Part shown: piece after piece, positions 1-8,952 of the stretch
How the letters are laid out: each line of letters starts with the position of its first letter
Numbering within the stretch: the first letter of the stretch is position 1
NCBI GenBank assembly: GCA_937916395.1
Contig: CALFTN010000084.1
Location: 1 to 33,064 of the forward strand
Reading direction: 5' to 3'
Source: an uncultured Clostridia bacterium
GTDB taxonomy: Bacteria > Bacillota > Clostridia > Oscillospirales > Acutalibacteraceae
DNA: 33,064 bases
Program-made: the position numbers and the translations under genes
Notes under the pieces: model-generated
Told to the model about the DNA's origin: nothing
Database searches by the model: none
What the model saw: only the letters and a program-made list of their open reading frames with translations

Positions 1-49
1 AATTAGGAAATAGGAATTAGGAAATAGGAATTAGGAAATAGGAATTAGG
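1..49. repeat. 14-bp purine-rich tandem repeat (truncated by window edge)
   Basis: Three complete copies of the unit AATTAGGAAATAGG (1-14, 15-28, 29-42) and half of a fourth (43-49), all identical. The array runs off the left edge, so its true length is unknown. It is intergenic and lies just upstream of the ECF sigma factor promoter. The top strand carries only A, G and a few T, with no C. It has no spacers, so it is a minisatellite and not CRISPR. Confidence 0.9.
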
Positions 50-66
50 AAAATTATTAAAATTTC

Positions 67-104
67 TTGCAACAATTTTGAATTTACAACACTCTAATAA
101 GTAG
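67..104 (+). promoter_or_regulatory. Candidate ECF-type promoter of the sigma factor operon
   Basis: TTGCAAC (67-73) resembles the AAC-containing -35 element used by ECF sigma factors. About 18 bp downstream is CTCTAATAAGTAG (92-104), a possible -10 element. The arrangement lies 24 bp ahead of the sigma gene and does not fit sigma-A well, so autoregulation by the encoded sigma factor is likely. ACTCT (91-95) and AGAGT (105-109) form a short inverted repeat. Assignment rests on motif resemblance only. Confidence 0.45.
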
Positions 105-127
105 AGAGTAAAAGGGGCGTGAGAAAA

Positions 128-643
128 ATGGATATATCCTTTTTAGTAAAAAAAGCAAAAGACCGTGATATAACTGCGTTTTCAGAGCTGTATTCTTTTT
201 ATAGTGAAGATATGTACCGTTTTGCGTTATATATGTTAAACAGTAAAGAAGATGCCGAAGATGCAGTGCAAGAAACAGTTATAACTGCATTTAAGTCAAT
301 TGGCAACTTGAGGGATGATGCCCTTTTTAAATCGTGGCTTTTTAAAATACTCTCTAATCAATGTAAAAGTCAGCTTAAGAAGAATAAGAAAAATCCTGAT
401 TTGTTACCAGAGGACGATTACATATTTTTAATTGAAGATGAAAGCGTTCCATCTTCATTTAATAGTATTGAATTAATTGAAGCGTTAAAATCATTAACGC
501 CACCGGATGCACAAATAATTTTACTCTCTATAATAGGCGGATTTAAAAGTGAAGAGCTTTCAAAAATTTATAATCTTTCTCCGTCAACAATACGTTCAAA
601 ACAAAAACGTGCTTTAGAAAAATTAAGAAAGGTATTAGGGTGA
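128..643 (+). CDS. ECF-type RNA polymerase sigma factor (sigma-70 family)
   Basis: A 171-residue protein of the size and layout of group 4 (ECF) sigma factors, which direct RNA polymerase to a small regulon, usually in response to an envelope or external signal. Region 2 covers roughly residues 10-85, including the EDAEDAVQET stretch typical of region 2.2 and an FKSWLFKILSNQCKS segment. Region 4 covers roughly 115-170, with a helix-turn-helix in LSKIYNLSPSTIRSKQKRAL. No region 1 or 3 is present. A GTG nine bases upstream (119) is also in frame, but the AAAGGGG at 111-117 would sit 1 nt from it; ATG 128 has a 10-nt spacing, so I prefer ATG. The stop codon overlaps the next gene by 4 nt (GTGA), so the two are translationally coupled. 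The family is certain; the subgroup and regulon are unknown. Confidence 0.93.
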   Translation: MDISFLVKKAKDRDITAFSELYSFYSEDMYRFALYMLNSKEDAEDAVQETVITAFKSIGNLRDDALFKSWLFKILSNQCKSQLKKNKKNPDLLPEDDYIFLIEDESVPSSFNSIELIEALKSLTPPDAQIILLSIIGGFKSEELSKIYNLSPSTIRSKQKRALEKLRKVLG

Positions 644-3090
644 GTTTTATGCGAAACGATGAAATTAATAAAAATGAAATCAGCACTGAAGAAGTTTTTG
701 CAGAACAAGAACTTTCAGAATTAAACGAAACTCTTAAAAATAGCGAAAATATAGAATTACCTGAAAGTTTAAGCAAAGAAAATGTAAAGGAATTGCTTAA
801 AAAAGAGGTCAATAAATTAGAGATTTTAGAGAAAGAAACAGAGAATTTAAAGAAAGAAAATAAATCTCTCTTTAAAAAGATGATTGCTGTAGCCGCAGTT
901 TTTGCTATTGTTGCTACAAGCGTGTTTATAGCAAAGCCCTGGAGATATATAAATGTAAAAGAAGAACAGATTTCTGATAATGACAATAAACAAAATATTG
1001 TCGTTGAAGATTATTCTGAAATTGAAAATATGTTTTTAGGTTATCAGAAGAATTATCAAAAAATGGAAAGATTGCAATATGCTACAGATATTTTTGATAA
1101 TTTCGGTAGTGTGGACCTTCAGGCTAGCGAAGATATGGCAGTTGTGGGGGATAGCGCTAAGCCAGAGAGTGGTACACCAGAGGGAACTATAAATGGTGCT
1201 GTGGCAGGTTACGGTGAGCTAAAAGGTAATGCTTCTACAAGTGATGATTCATTAAGAGGTGACCACGGCGAAACTAACGAACAAGTTAAAGGTGTTAACG
1301 AAGCAGATATTATTAAAAATGATGGTAAATTTCTTTATGTTGTACCGGCACAAAAAACTTACTGGGAATATCAGTCGTTTTTAGAGTATGGCAAAAAGCT
1401 TGAAGAAACTACAAGTGCAAATGATGATGTAGCAAGTGACGTTATGTATACCCCAGGTTATAATCCGAATGAAAAGCTTTATGAAGATATGACAGAAGAA
1501 AATTTTATAAATAAAATTTTCATTGTAGAAACAGCCAAAAAAGGTGCTTTAACAAAGAAAAGTGCAATTCAGGTTGGTAAACACGAAAACGAAAAAATCA
1601 AATATTCAGAAGTACAAGAAATTTTTGTAGATAACGACAGACTTATTGCAATTCTTGACTGCTACTCTTTCTATGGCGAAGAAAAAAGTGAAGAAAAAAC
1701 CAACAACGGCAGATATTTTTATCATGATTATAAGATGATTACCTGTGCTGTTTCTTATGATATAAGAGACAGAGCAAATCCAAAAGAAGAATGGCGCGTT
1801 TATCAGGATGGTGACTACCTTTCTGCAAGAAAAGTGGGCAACAAAATAGTACTTATTTCAAACTATAATGTGCCACTTATGTTGGATGGTGTGAAGATTA
1901 CAGATTACTGTGTTCCAGAGGTTTATGCAGGTGAAAATGTGTGCAGAATTCCATCAAAAGATGTTTGCATAATGGATGAGGTTCGCGACAGCTCTTATGT
2001 AGTAGTTTCTACACTTGATGCTACTAATCACAAAGAGACCTTTAATTCAACTGCAGTTTTAGGCGGTGGAGAAAATGTTTACTGCACGCAAAATAATCTT
2101 TATGTAACAAGTGGAAGATATGAAGAAACCATAAGTTCAAAGGATGGTGCTGTTGCAGAAATATTTATGATTGACGATTCTGCACTTTACACTACTGAAA
2201 TTCTTAAATTCGATATTTCTGGTGAGAAAATCCAGTATAAAACAAAAGGCAAAGTAAAAGGTACTGCTTTAAATCAATTTAGTATTGATGAGTATAATAA
2301 TTACTTGAGAATTGCTACCACAACAGGTAATTTCCAGAACGCCACAAATAATCTTTATATTCTTAACGATGAGTTGTCGATTGTGGGTGAAATAGAAGGT
2401 ATTGCAAAGGGTGAAACAATCAAATCTGTTCGCTTTATGGGTGACACTGGCTATGTAGTAACCTTTGAACAGACCGACCCTCTCTTTGTGATTGATTTAA
2501 AAGACCCAGAAAGCCCTGAGGTTTTAGGTGAACTTAAAATACCGGGCTTCTCAAATTATCTTCACCCTGTAACAGAAAAGTATCTTTTAGGTATAGGTGT
2601 TAATGGTGACGAAAAGGGTGCCGGTAACGGAATGAAAGTTTCACTCTTTGATGTGAGTGACAAGAAAAATCCAAAAGAGGTTTCAAAGTTCGAGATTTTA
2701 CCACAAAAAAATGGAGATAATCTTTGGGGCTATCTTGATTGTGTTGCATTTTATGACCACAAGGCAGTTTGCTGGGATTCTAAAAATCTTATAATGTATA
2801 TTCCTTACAGAATGACTACTGAATATATGCACACAGAAGATAATAGCTATCGTTCAGAATTCAATTCTATCGATAACGTTATTGCGTTAAAGGTTAATAT
2901 TAAAGATGGAAAATTAGAAAAAGCAAACATTTATATTGCAGGAACCGGTGAAGATTTAAGAAGCTATAAAACTGTAAACAGAGCAACTTATATTGACGAC
3001 ACAATATACAGCTATTCTCAATTTTCCAGTGAGATTTGTTCATTCGACAAAACTACGGCAGAAAAATTAAACAGTATTGTTCTGGAGTGA
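640..3090 (+). CDS. Membrane-anchored beta-propeller protein, possible anti-sigma/sensor partner
   Basis: An 816-residue protein. Residues 1-80 are hydrophilic, highly charged and coiled-coil-like (ELLKKEVNKLEILEKETENL region). A single membrane segment follows at about 81-98 (MIAVAAVFAIVATSVFIA), and the rest is predicted outside the cell. The phrase TNEQVKGVNEADIIKNDGKF matches the hallmark of the secreted C-terminal beta-propeller family (Pfam Beta_propel, PF09826), followed by repeated beta-rich blades to the C terminus. GTG 640 overlaps the sigma factor stop by 4 nt and has an AAAGG at 628-632; ATG 649 is an alternative start. Cytoplasmic charged segment, one TM and a large outer domain, translationally coupled to an ECF sigma gene, is the layout of a transmembrane anti-sigma factor. 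That role is inference: no recognised anti-sigma domain (ZAS, RsgI) is visible. Confidence 0.85.
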   Translation: MSFMRNDEINKNEISTEEVFAEQELSELNETLKNSENIELPESLSKENVKELLKKEVNKLEILEKETENLKKENKSLFKKMIAVAAVFAIVATSVFIAKPWRYINVKEEQISDNDNKQNIVVEDYSEIENMFLGYQKNYQKMERLQYATDIFDNFGSVDLQASEDMAVVGDSAKPESGTPEGTINGAVAGYGELKGNASTSDDSLRGDHGETNEQVKGVNEADIIKNDGKFLYVVPAQKTYWEYQSFLEYGKKLEETTSANDDVASDVMYTPGYNPNEKLYEDMTEENFINKIFIVETAKKGALTKKSAIQVGKHENEKIKYSEVQEIFVDNDRLIAILDCYSFYGEEKSEEKTNNGRYFYHDYKMITCAVSYDIRDRANPKEEWRVYQDGDYLSARKVGNKIVLISNYNVPLMLDGVKITDYCVPEVYAGENVCRIPSKDVCIMDEVRDSSYVVVSTLDATNHKETFNSTAVLGGGENVYCTQNNLYVTSGRYEETISSKDGAVAEIFMIDDSALYTTEILKFDISGEKIQYKTKGKVKGTALNQFSIDEYNNYLRIATTTGNFQNATNNLYILNDELSIVGEIEGIAKGETIKSVRFMGDTGYVVTFEQTDPLFVIDLKDPESPEVLGELKIPGFSNYLHPVTEKYLLGIGVNGDEKGAGNGMKVSLFDVSDKKNPKEVSKFEILPQKNGDNLWGYLDCVAFYDHKAVCWDSKNLIMYIPYRMTTEYMHTEDNSYRSEFNSIDNVIALKVNIKDGKLEKANIYIAGTGEDLRSYKTVNRATYIDDTIYSYSQFSSEICSFDKTTAEKLNSIVLE

Positions 3091-3094
3091 TAAT

Positions 3095-3580
3095 ATGAAA
3101 AAGAAAATAATTTTAGCTGTAGCTTTGGCGATATTAGTTTTATTTGGTTATGTAGCAGGTGTTACAAAAAAAGGTGCAGAAGCTTTAATAAATGTAGTAG
3201 CAGACCTTAGAGATATGCAATCTGTAGTTGATTCGGTTAATTGCATTTTTGTCGGAGTAGTTAAGGATAGCAATACTTTGATTTTTGACTATGATGGTAA
3301 AAGTGAATTCCAAGTACAGGTTGTAAAAAATATAAAAGGCGAATTACCAACGGAAACAACAGTCTATAAACATGGAGGACATTTTATTAATGGTAACGAG
3401 GTTACAATAAAAGCTGATGATGAGAGTTATACACCAATGCCGGAGGTTGGTAAGCAATATCTGTTTTTAGCTTTTGAACAAGAAAGCGGAGAGGTAATTA
3501 TAGCTGATTATTACGGCAACGTAGACTATACAAATAACGAAAAAGTGTCGGAAATCTTACAATATATTGATAAAGAGTAA
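3095..3580 (+). CDS. Small membrane-anchored or secreted protein of the sigma factor operon
   Basis: A 161-residue protein, family not firmly recognised. Residues 1-24 (MKKKIILAVALAILVLFGYV) form a signal peptide or N-terminal anchor. The remaining ~130 residues are beta-rich: NCIFVGVVKDSNT, then FQVQVVKNIKGELPTETTVYKHGG, then GKQYLFLAFEQESGEVIIADYYG. The pattern 'there is a V-V-K-x-x-K-G ... V ... G ... Y-L-F-L' resembles small extracytoplasmic domains often drawn as OB/NTR-like folds, which is only a suggestion. ATG 3095 has GGAG at 3084-3087 with a 7-nt spacing; a longer TTG start at 3077 would lie inside the preceding gene and lacks a site. It begins 4 nt after the propeller gene and ends at a terminator, so it is the third gene of the sigma operon and probably part of the same envelope function. 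Confidence 0.75.
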   Translation: MKKKIILAVALAILVLFGYVAGVTKKGAEALINVVADLRDMQSVVDSVNCIFVGVVKDSNTLIFDYDGKSEFQVQVVKNIKGELPTETTVYKHGGHFINGNEVTIKADDESYTPMPEVGKQYLFLAFEQESGEVIIADYYGNVDYTNNEKVSEILQYIDKE

Positions 3581-3588
3581 AATAAATG

Positions 3589-3621
3589 AGTGAGTGTTGC
3601 AAATAGCAATACTCACTTTTT
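3589..3621 (+). terminator. Intrinsic terminator of the sigma factor operon
   Basis: A 12-bp stem (AGTGAGTGTTGC, 3589-3600, with GCAATACTCACT, 3606-3617; one G-U pair) closes a 5-nt loop and runs into TTTTT. It starts 8 nt after the stop codon of the third operon gene. Confidence 0.9.
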
Positions 3622-3635
3622 GTTCAATATGCTTA

Positions 3636-3664
3636 TTGTTTATTTGTATTGTTAGTGTTATAAT
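3636..3664 (+). promoter_or_regulatory. Sigma-A-like promoter of the large secreted protein
   Basis: A perfect -10 TATAAT (3659-3664) lies 17 bp from a weak -35 TTGTTT (3636-3641). The predicted transcript has a leader of about 60 nt before the start at 3731, which carries AAAGGAG about 10 nt upstream of the ATG. Confidence 0.55.
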
Positions 3665-3730
3665 GCATTTTGTGGTAGTATGTACGAATAAGTATATTTA
3701 TTAAAATAATGTTAAAGGAGAATAGAAAAA

Positions 3731-6700
3731 ATGAAAAGAGTATTATCACTTTTATTCGCAATAGTTTTCGTTATTGCAGCATTCCCTGTTACAGCATCTG
3801 CTGCAGATGTTATTGAAATCAGTGATGCAGCGCAACTTGCCGCAATTGGTAACAACGAAAACTACCCACTTAGTGGTAGCTACAAGCTTACTAAAAATAT
3901 TAGCTTGAGTAGCTATGACAACTGGACACCGATTGGCCAGTCAAGCGCCTTTTCAGGTACATTTGAAGGTAACGGTAAAACAATTTCTGGTTTGCAGGTT
4001 AATTCAAGCGGTACTTATGCAGGTCTTTTTGGTCAGGTTTCAGGTACTGTTAAAAACCTTACTGTTACAGGTAGTGTTACTTTAAACAATACTTCAAGCA
4101 GTGCTACAAGCGTTTATGCAGGTCTTTTAGCTGGTAACGTAAGTGGTTGGTTTGCTTCTATTGATAGCTGTTCAACTTCTGGTGAGGTTAAAGCTACATT
4201 GAATTGTACTGCAAGTTGGGGATTTGGTTCTGCAAACGTATATGCTGGTGGTGTTATTGGTAACAGTAGCTCATGGATTGCAATGGAAGTACTTTCTCAT
4301 AAATCAGGTGCAGTAACTGCAACCTATTCAGGTAGTAAAGTATCTGGTAACGCTTACGCTGGTGGTGTTGCTGGTAAAACTACAGCTGGTATAGTTGACT
4401 CTTATAATAAAGCTGATGTTACATCATCAAGTGGCAATGGCTCATCTTATGCTGGTGGTCTTGCGGGTTATTGTGCATCTACAGAAACATCTTATAACAC
4501 AGGTGCAATTACAGCAGGTACATATTGTGGTTCAATAGCAGGTTACGCAACAGGCAGTTCAAAGAACTGCTATTATGAAACAGGCAGTGCGTCACAGGCT
4601 TTCGGTGGTTACAGTGGTAGCACAGCACCTACTGCAACAGCTAAAAAAGCAAGTGAAATGACAAATAAAAAATTATCTGGCTTTAATTTTGATGATGTTT
4701 GGGAAGCTTCTGTTTTTTCTGCACCTAATCACTACTCAAAAAATGAAATTATTACAGGTTCAGTTTCTGTTTTGGGTAACTTCCAGGTTGGTGAAAAATT
4801 AACAGCAGATATGAGTAAGGTTACACCTTCATCTGCTTATGATGGTGTTATCAAATATGTTAAATATCAATGGGAAGCAGGTACAAAAGATAGCGAAGGC
4901 AACATTACTTTCACAAAAATAAGTGGTGCTACTGGAAGCACATATACTATTGCTTCAGGCGATATGGGTAAATATATCCGTCTTGTAGTTCGTGGTCGCT
5001 TTACTTATGGTGGTAAGCTTGAAAGTAAAGAAGCTTTGGTTACAGCAGCAGTTCCAAAGAATGTTAAAGTAGAAAATACTGATAATGGTATTAAAGTTAC
5101 ATGGGATAAAATTTCAGGTGCTTCACAGTACACAATTTACAGAAGTACATATTCGAGTAGTTGGTTTGGTAGCAGTTTTGGTTCTTATACTTCAGTAGGT
5201 ACTTCAACAACTAATAGTTATACAGATTCATCTGTTACAAATAACACAAAATATAAATATAAAGTTTCTGTTACAATGAATGGTACTGAGAGTGACCAGT
5301 CAGCAGAATCAGCAGAGATTTCTGCTCAACTTCCTTGTCAGCATCAATGGGATTCTGGTAAAGAAACGACAAAGGCTACTTGTGAGGCAACAGGTGTAAA
5401 AACCTTTACTTGCTCTGTTTGTAAAGGTACAAGAACAGAAGTGATTCCTGCAAAGGGTCATAACTACACAACAGTTTCAGAAACAAAGGCGACTTGTGAA
5501 AAAGACGGTAAGAAAACACTTTTCTGTTCACAATGCTTAAAGAATAAAGAAGAAGTAACAAAGGCAACAGGTCACAGTTACGACGATGGTGTAATCACAA
5601 CTCAACCAAACTGTGAAACAGCTGGTGTTAAAACATATACTTGTGCTACCTGTAATGGTACAAAAACTGAACAGATAAATCCAACAGGTCACAGCTTTAA
5701 TGCAGGTACAGTTAAAGTAGAGCCTACTTGTACTAAAGAGGGTGTTAAAACTGCAACCTGCTCAAGATGTAATGTTACAAAGGATGTAGCAATTGAAAAA
5801 ACAGCTCACAAATTTGATGGTGGTACAGTAACAAAACAACCTACTTGTGAAGCTGCCGGCTCTAAGACATATAAGTGCTCAGCTTGTGGCTTGGAAGATA
5901 CAGAAGAAGTAAAGGCATTAGGTCACGATTTCGCAAAAGAGTTTACAATAGATAAACCTGCGACAACTACTGAAACGGGTACTAAATCAAAGCATTGTAG
6001 CCGTTGTGATGAGAGAACCTCTGTAACTGTTATTCCAAAATTAAATCTTGAACTCACAGCACCGGTAATTTCAACTGCAAAGGTAACAACAAGTGGTGTA
6101 AAACTTGCTTGGGGAGCAGTAGAAGGTGCAGCAGAATATAAAGTATACAGAAAAGTATACAACGCATCCACAAAGAAGTGGGATAGCAAGTGGAAGAGAA
6201 TTAAAACATTAACAGACTTAGAGTATGTAGATGGTACAGTAGAGCTTGGTACAAAATATAAATATCTCGTAAAAGCTGTTAATGGTGAAAAGACAAAGAA
6301 TTCTGAGTCAACATCTACAATTACATTCAAAATAACCCCAACACCAAAAGCATATATCAAATCAAATGGTATAAAAATCAAGTGGTCACAGGTAGTAAGT
6401 GCAGATGAATACAGAATTTATCGTGCAGAATATAATTCAAGCACTAAAAAGTGGAGTTCATATAAAAAGGTGAAAACAGCTTCTGCTTCATCAAAAGAAT
6501 GGACAGATAAAAAAGTAACAAGTGGTAAGAAATATAAATATTGCATTAAGGCTGTAAACGGCAAATATGTAACAGACAAGAAAGTGTCTAATTCACTTTA
6601 TTTCTTAACCAAAACAAAAGTTACTTTAGCAAAGGCAAAAACAGGTATTAAAGTTAGCTGGACAGCAGTAAAGGGAGCAAGTAAATATAGAGTATATCGT

Positions 6701-7147
6701 TCAGAATTACAAAATGGTGTATGGTCTAAATTTACAGAAATTGCAACACCAACAAGCAAAGCAAAGAGCTACACAGATACAAAGGTAGTAAGTGGTGTTC
6801 AATATAAATACAAGGTGAAGGCAGTAAAGGATAAGACAGGACAGACAAGTTCTGAAACATCAGCAATGCTTTACTTACAGGCTCCAACAGTAAAGGCTGT
6901 AAAAGCAAGTGACGGAATAAATGTAACCTGGAGCGAAACAACAGGCGCTACAGAATATGTTGTTTACAGAAAGACTTATGACGCAAAGAAAAAGAAATGG
7001 TCAGGAGCTAAAAAACAAACAACAGTAAAAGGTACAGAGTGGAAGGATACAGCAGCAAAGAGTGGTACAAAATACAAATATTGCGTAAGAGCAAAAAATG
7101 GTAGCAGTACAAGTGCATATCTTTCTTCTGAAACAGTAAAGAGATAA
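3731..7147 (+). CDS. Large secreted modular protein: GLUG-like, Ig-like, Fn3 and Cys-pair repeats
   Basis: 1138 residues. A signal peptide (MKRVLSLLFAIVF..., cleavage near TASA/AD at 24) sends it out of the cell. About 30-330 is Gly/Ser/Ala-rich with GLUG-like turns (YAGLFGQVSGTVKNLTVTG, YAGGVAGKTTAG, YAGGLAGYC). About 340-440 is Ig-like (VGEKLTADMS ... YQWEAG). A first Fn3 domain follows (440-535). Then six ~39-residue units (536-772) of the form CxxxGVKTxxCxxC...GH; the last lacks the first Cys. About 775-1138 is four Lys/Tyr-rich Fn3-like repeats (KYKYCIKAVNG, YRVYRSEL). No LPXTG, SLH or choline-binding motif is visible. The C-terminal half is paralogous to the transglutaminase-like protein at 19919. 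Likely a cell-surface or matrix protein with adhesive or binding function; specific ligand unknown. Confidence 0.85.
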   Translation: MKRVLSLLFAIVFVIAAFPVTASAADVIEISDAAQLAAIGNNENYPLSGSYKLTKNISLSSYDNWTPIGQSSAFSGTFEGNGKTISGLQVNSSGTYAGLFGQVSGTVKNLTVTGSVTLNNTSSSATSVYAGLLAGNVSGWFASIDSCSTSGEVKATLNCTASWGFGSANVYAGGVIGNSSSWIAMEVLSHKSGAVTATYSGSKVSGNAYAGGVAGKTTAGIVDSYNKADVTSSSGNGSSYAGGLAGYCASTETSYNTGAITAGTYCGSIAGYATGSSKNCYYETGSASQAFGGYSGSTAPTATAKKASEMTNKKLSGFNFDDVWEASVFSAPNHYSKNEIITGSVSVLGNFQVGEKLTADMSKVTPSSAYDGVIKYVKYQWEAGTKDSEGNITFTKISGATGSTYTIASGDMGKYIRLVVRGRFTYGGKLESKEALVTAAVPKNVKVENTDNGIKVTWDKISGASQYTIYRSTYSSSWFGSSFGSYTSVGTSTTNSYTDSSVTNNTKYKYKVSVTMNGTESDQSAESAEISAQLPCQHQWDSGKETTKATCEATGVKTFTCSVCKGTRTEVIPAKGHNYTTVSETKATCEKDGKKTLFCSQCLKNKEEVTKATGHSYDDGVITTQPNCETAGVKTYTCATCNGTKTEQINPTGHSFNAGTVKVEPTCTKEGVKTATCSRCNVTKDVAIEKTAHKFDGGTVTKQPTCEAAGSKTYKCSACGLEDTEEVKALGHDFAKEFTIDKPATTTETGTKSKHCSRCDERTSVTVIPKLNLELTAPVISTAKVTTSGVKLAWGAVEGAAEYKVYRKVYNASTKKWDSKWKRIKTLTDLEYVDGTVELGTKYKYLVKAVNGEKTKNSESTSTITFKITPTPKAYIKSNGIKIKWSQVVSADEYRIYRAEYNSSTKKWSSYKKVKTASASSKEWTDKKVTSGKKYKYCIKAVNGKYVTDKKVSNSLYFLTKTKVTLAKAKTGIKVSWTAVKGASKYRVYRSELQNGVWSKFTEIATPTSKAKSYTDTKVVSGVQYKYKVKAVKDKTGQTSSETSAMLYLQAPTVKAVKASDGINVTWSETTGATEYVVYRKTYDAKKKKWSGAKKQTTVKGTEWKDTAAKSGTKYKYCVRAKNGSSTSAYLSSETVKR

Positions 7148-7154
7148 CATGAAG

Positions 7155-7187
7155 ACCACGGCAGAGAAATCTGTCGTGGTTTTTTTA
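7155..7187 (+). terminator. Intrinsic terminator after the secreted protein gene
   Basis: ACCACGGCAGA (7155-7165) pairs with TCTGTCGTGGT (7170-7180) with one G-U pair, a GAAA tetraloop and a run of seven or more T. It begins 7 nt after the stop codon. Confidence 0.93.
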
Positions 7188-7216
7188 ATAAAATATAAAA
7201 AAATTTGCAAAATCTC

Positions 7217-7245
7217 TTGATACTTTTCATATTTTCTGCGATAAT
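7217..7245 (+). promoter_or_regulatory. Sigma-A-like promoter of gltX-glnS
   Basis: -35 TTGATA (7217-7222), 17-bp spacer, -10 GATAAT (7240-7245): each hexamer matches consensus in five of six positions. It sits about 43 bp before the chosen gltX start. The leader is too short for a T-box element, so no tRNA-sensing control is visible. Confidence 0.75.
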
Positions 7246-7287
7246 AAGATGATATATTATTTTCTATTATAACGAATGGAGTTTATT

Positions 7288-8940
7288 ATGAACTACGATT
7301 GCAAAACTTTGGCAAATCTTCTTTTTCCTGGTGTAACAGAAACAATAGAAGATTTAGAAAAAAGATACCCTGAAAGAGCTTTAAAAGAAGGTGCAAGAGT
7401 TACACGTTTTGCACCAAGTCCTACAGGTTATCTTCATATAGGTGCTTTTTACACTGCACTTGTAAACTTACTTACATCAAATGCAAGTGGTGGTGTTTCA
7501 TATTTAAGAATTGAAGATACCGATAAAAAGCGTGAAGTAGTTGACGGGGTTTCTGCTATTGTTGACGGCTTTAAGGATTTTGGTGTTGCTTTTACTGAGG
7601 GCGTAACAGGATTTGGAACTGAAAGTGGTGATTATGGTCCTTACACACAAAGTCTTCGTGCTGGAATTTATCATGTTGTGGCAAAAGCTCTGGTAGAACA
7701 AGGTCTTGCTTACCCATGCTTCTGCACTTCAGAAGAATTAACTGAGCTTCGTGCAACGCAAGAAAAGGATGGGGCATTAATTACAGGATATTTTGGTAAA
7801 TACGCAAAATGTCGTGATTTGACCTTAGAGCAGATTGAAGAAAATCTTAAAGCTAATAAACCTTATGTCTTACGTTTTCGTTCAGAGGGTAGCGAAGAAA
7901 AAAGAATTATGTTTGAGGATATGATTCGTGGTAAAATTGAAATGCCAGAAAATGTGATTGATGAAGTTTTACTTAAATCGGATGGTATTCCTACATATCA
8001 CTTTGCTCACATCTGCGATGACCATTTTATGAGAACAACTCACGTTATACGTGCAGAAGAATGGCTGTCATCAGTGCCTAAGCATATAGCAATTTTTAAA
8101 GCTTGTGGCTTCAAAGTTCCGAAATATGCTCACGTTTCACAAGTTATGAAGCTTGATGAGGAAGATGGTAACAAGAGAAAAATTTCAAAGAGAAAAGACC
8201 CTGAAGCAGCGGTAAGCTTCTTTTTTGAAGCAGGTTTTCCAAAAGAAAGTATTTTAGAGTATCTTTTAACTTTAATTAACTCTAATTTTGAAGATTGGCG
8301 CAGAGCTAACCCAACTCTTGATATTTATTCTTTCCCATTCAATCTTAAAAAAATGAGTCCGTCAGGTTGTCTTTTTGACCTTGTTAAGCTTAATGATATA
8401 AGTAAAAATGTTATTTCTGTTATGAAGGCAGAAGAGGTTTATAAATCAGTAAGCGAATGGGCACAGAAATACGACGAGGATTTCTATAAGGTGTTTACTG
8501 CAAAACCTGAGTTTTCAACTGCAATGGTTAATATTGACAGAGAAACTCCTAAGCCAAGAAAGGATATTGCAAAATGGGAAGAGGTTAAAGAGTATTTCTC
8601 ATATATGTTTAATGAGTATTATGTTCCGAATTTTGAACTTCCTGAAAATATTAAAATGGAAGATGCAAAAGAGATTTTAGCTGAATATATTAAGGTGTAT
8701 GACACTAATGATGATAAAGATACTTGGTTTAATAAAATCAAAGATATCTGTGAGCCTTTAGGATTTACACCTAATGTTAAGGAATATAAGCAAAACCCTG
8801 AAAGCTTTAAGGGTCACGTGGGTGATGTTTCAACTGTTATCCGTTTAGCTGTAACAGGCAGAAAAAATACACCAGACCTTTACTCAATAATGAAGCTTTT
8901 AGGTAAAGATGAAGTAGTTAAAAGATTAAGTTCTATTTAA
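7288..8940 (+). CDS. gltX: Glutamate--tRNA ligase (clostridial ~550-residue type)
   Basis: Class I aminoacyl-tRNA synthetase that charges tRNA-Glu with glutamate in the cytoplasm. The 550-residue protein carries the HIGH motif in RFAPSPTGYLHIGAF (40-54), the RIEDTDKKREV segment typical of GluRS, PCFCTSEEL, and a KMSKS-equivalent KISKRKDPEAA near 298. The C-terminal ~200 residues form the helical anticodon-binding part. It resembles the longer GluRS variant common in Clostridia rather than the ~470-residue E. coli type. ATG 7276 is also in frame, but GGAG at 7278-7281 is 6 nt from ATG 7288, which decides the start. glnS follows after 12 nt, so the two synthetases are co-transcribed. Because a dedicated GlnRS is present, this enzyme need not misacylate tRNA-Gln, but its tRNA specificity cannot be read from sequence alone. 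Confidence 0.95.
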   Translation: MNYDCKTLANLLFPGVTETIEDLEKRYPERALKEGARVTRFAPSPTGYLHIGAFYTALVNLLTSNASGGVSYLRIEDTDKKREVVDGVSAIVDGFKDFGVAFTEGVTGFGTESGDYGPYTQSLRAGIYHVVAKALVEQGLAYPCFCTSEELTELRATQEKDGALITGYFGKYAKCRDLTLEQIEENLKANKPYVLRFRSEGSEEKRIMFEDMIRGKIEMPENVIDEVLLKSDGIPTYHFAHICDDHFMRTTHVIRAEEWLSSVPKHIAIFKACGFKVPKYAHVSQVMKLDEEDGNKRKISKRKDPEAAVSFFFEAGFPKESILEYLLTLINSNFEDWRRANPTLDIYSFPFNLKKMSPSGCLFDLVKLNDISKNVISVMKAEEVYKSVSEWAQKYDEDFYKVFTAKPEFSTAMVNIDRETPKPRKDIAKWEEVKEYFSYMFNEYYVPNFELPENIKMEDAKEILAEYIKVYDTNDDKDTWFNKIKDICEPLGFTPNVKEYKQNPESFKGHVGDVSTVIRLAVTGRKNTPDLYSIMKLLGKDEVVKRLSSI

Positions 8941-8952
8941 GGAGCGACAAAA

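Noticed and set aside
1..49. Regular repeats at the window start as a CRISPR array
   Set aside because: Units are 14 bp and directly adjacent, with no unique spacers and no cas genes.
5923..7230. Minus-strand open frames opposite the Fn3-like repeats
   Set aside because: Similar shadow frames occur opposite the paralogous repeats at 21700-22128, which shows they come from the repeat composition, not from separate genes.
7187..7287. T-box element ahead of gltX
   Set aside because: The leader after the predicted promoter is only about 40 nt and contains no T-box core sequence or terminator.
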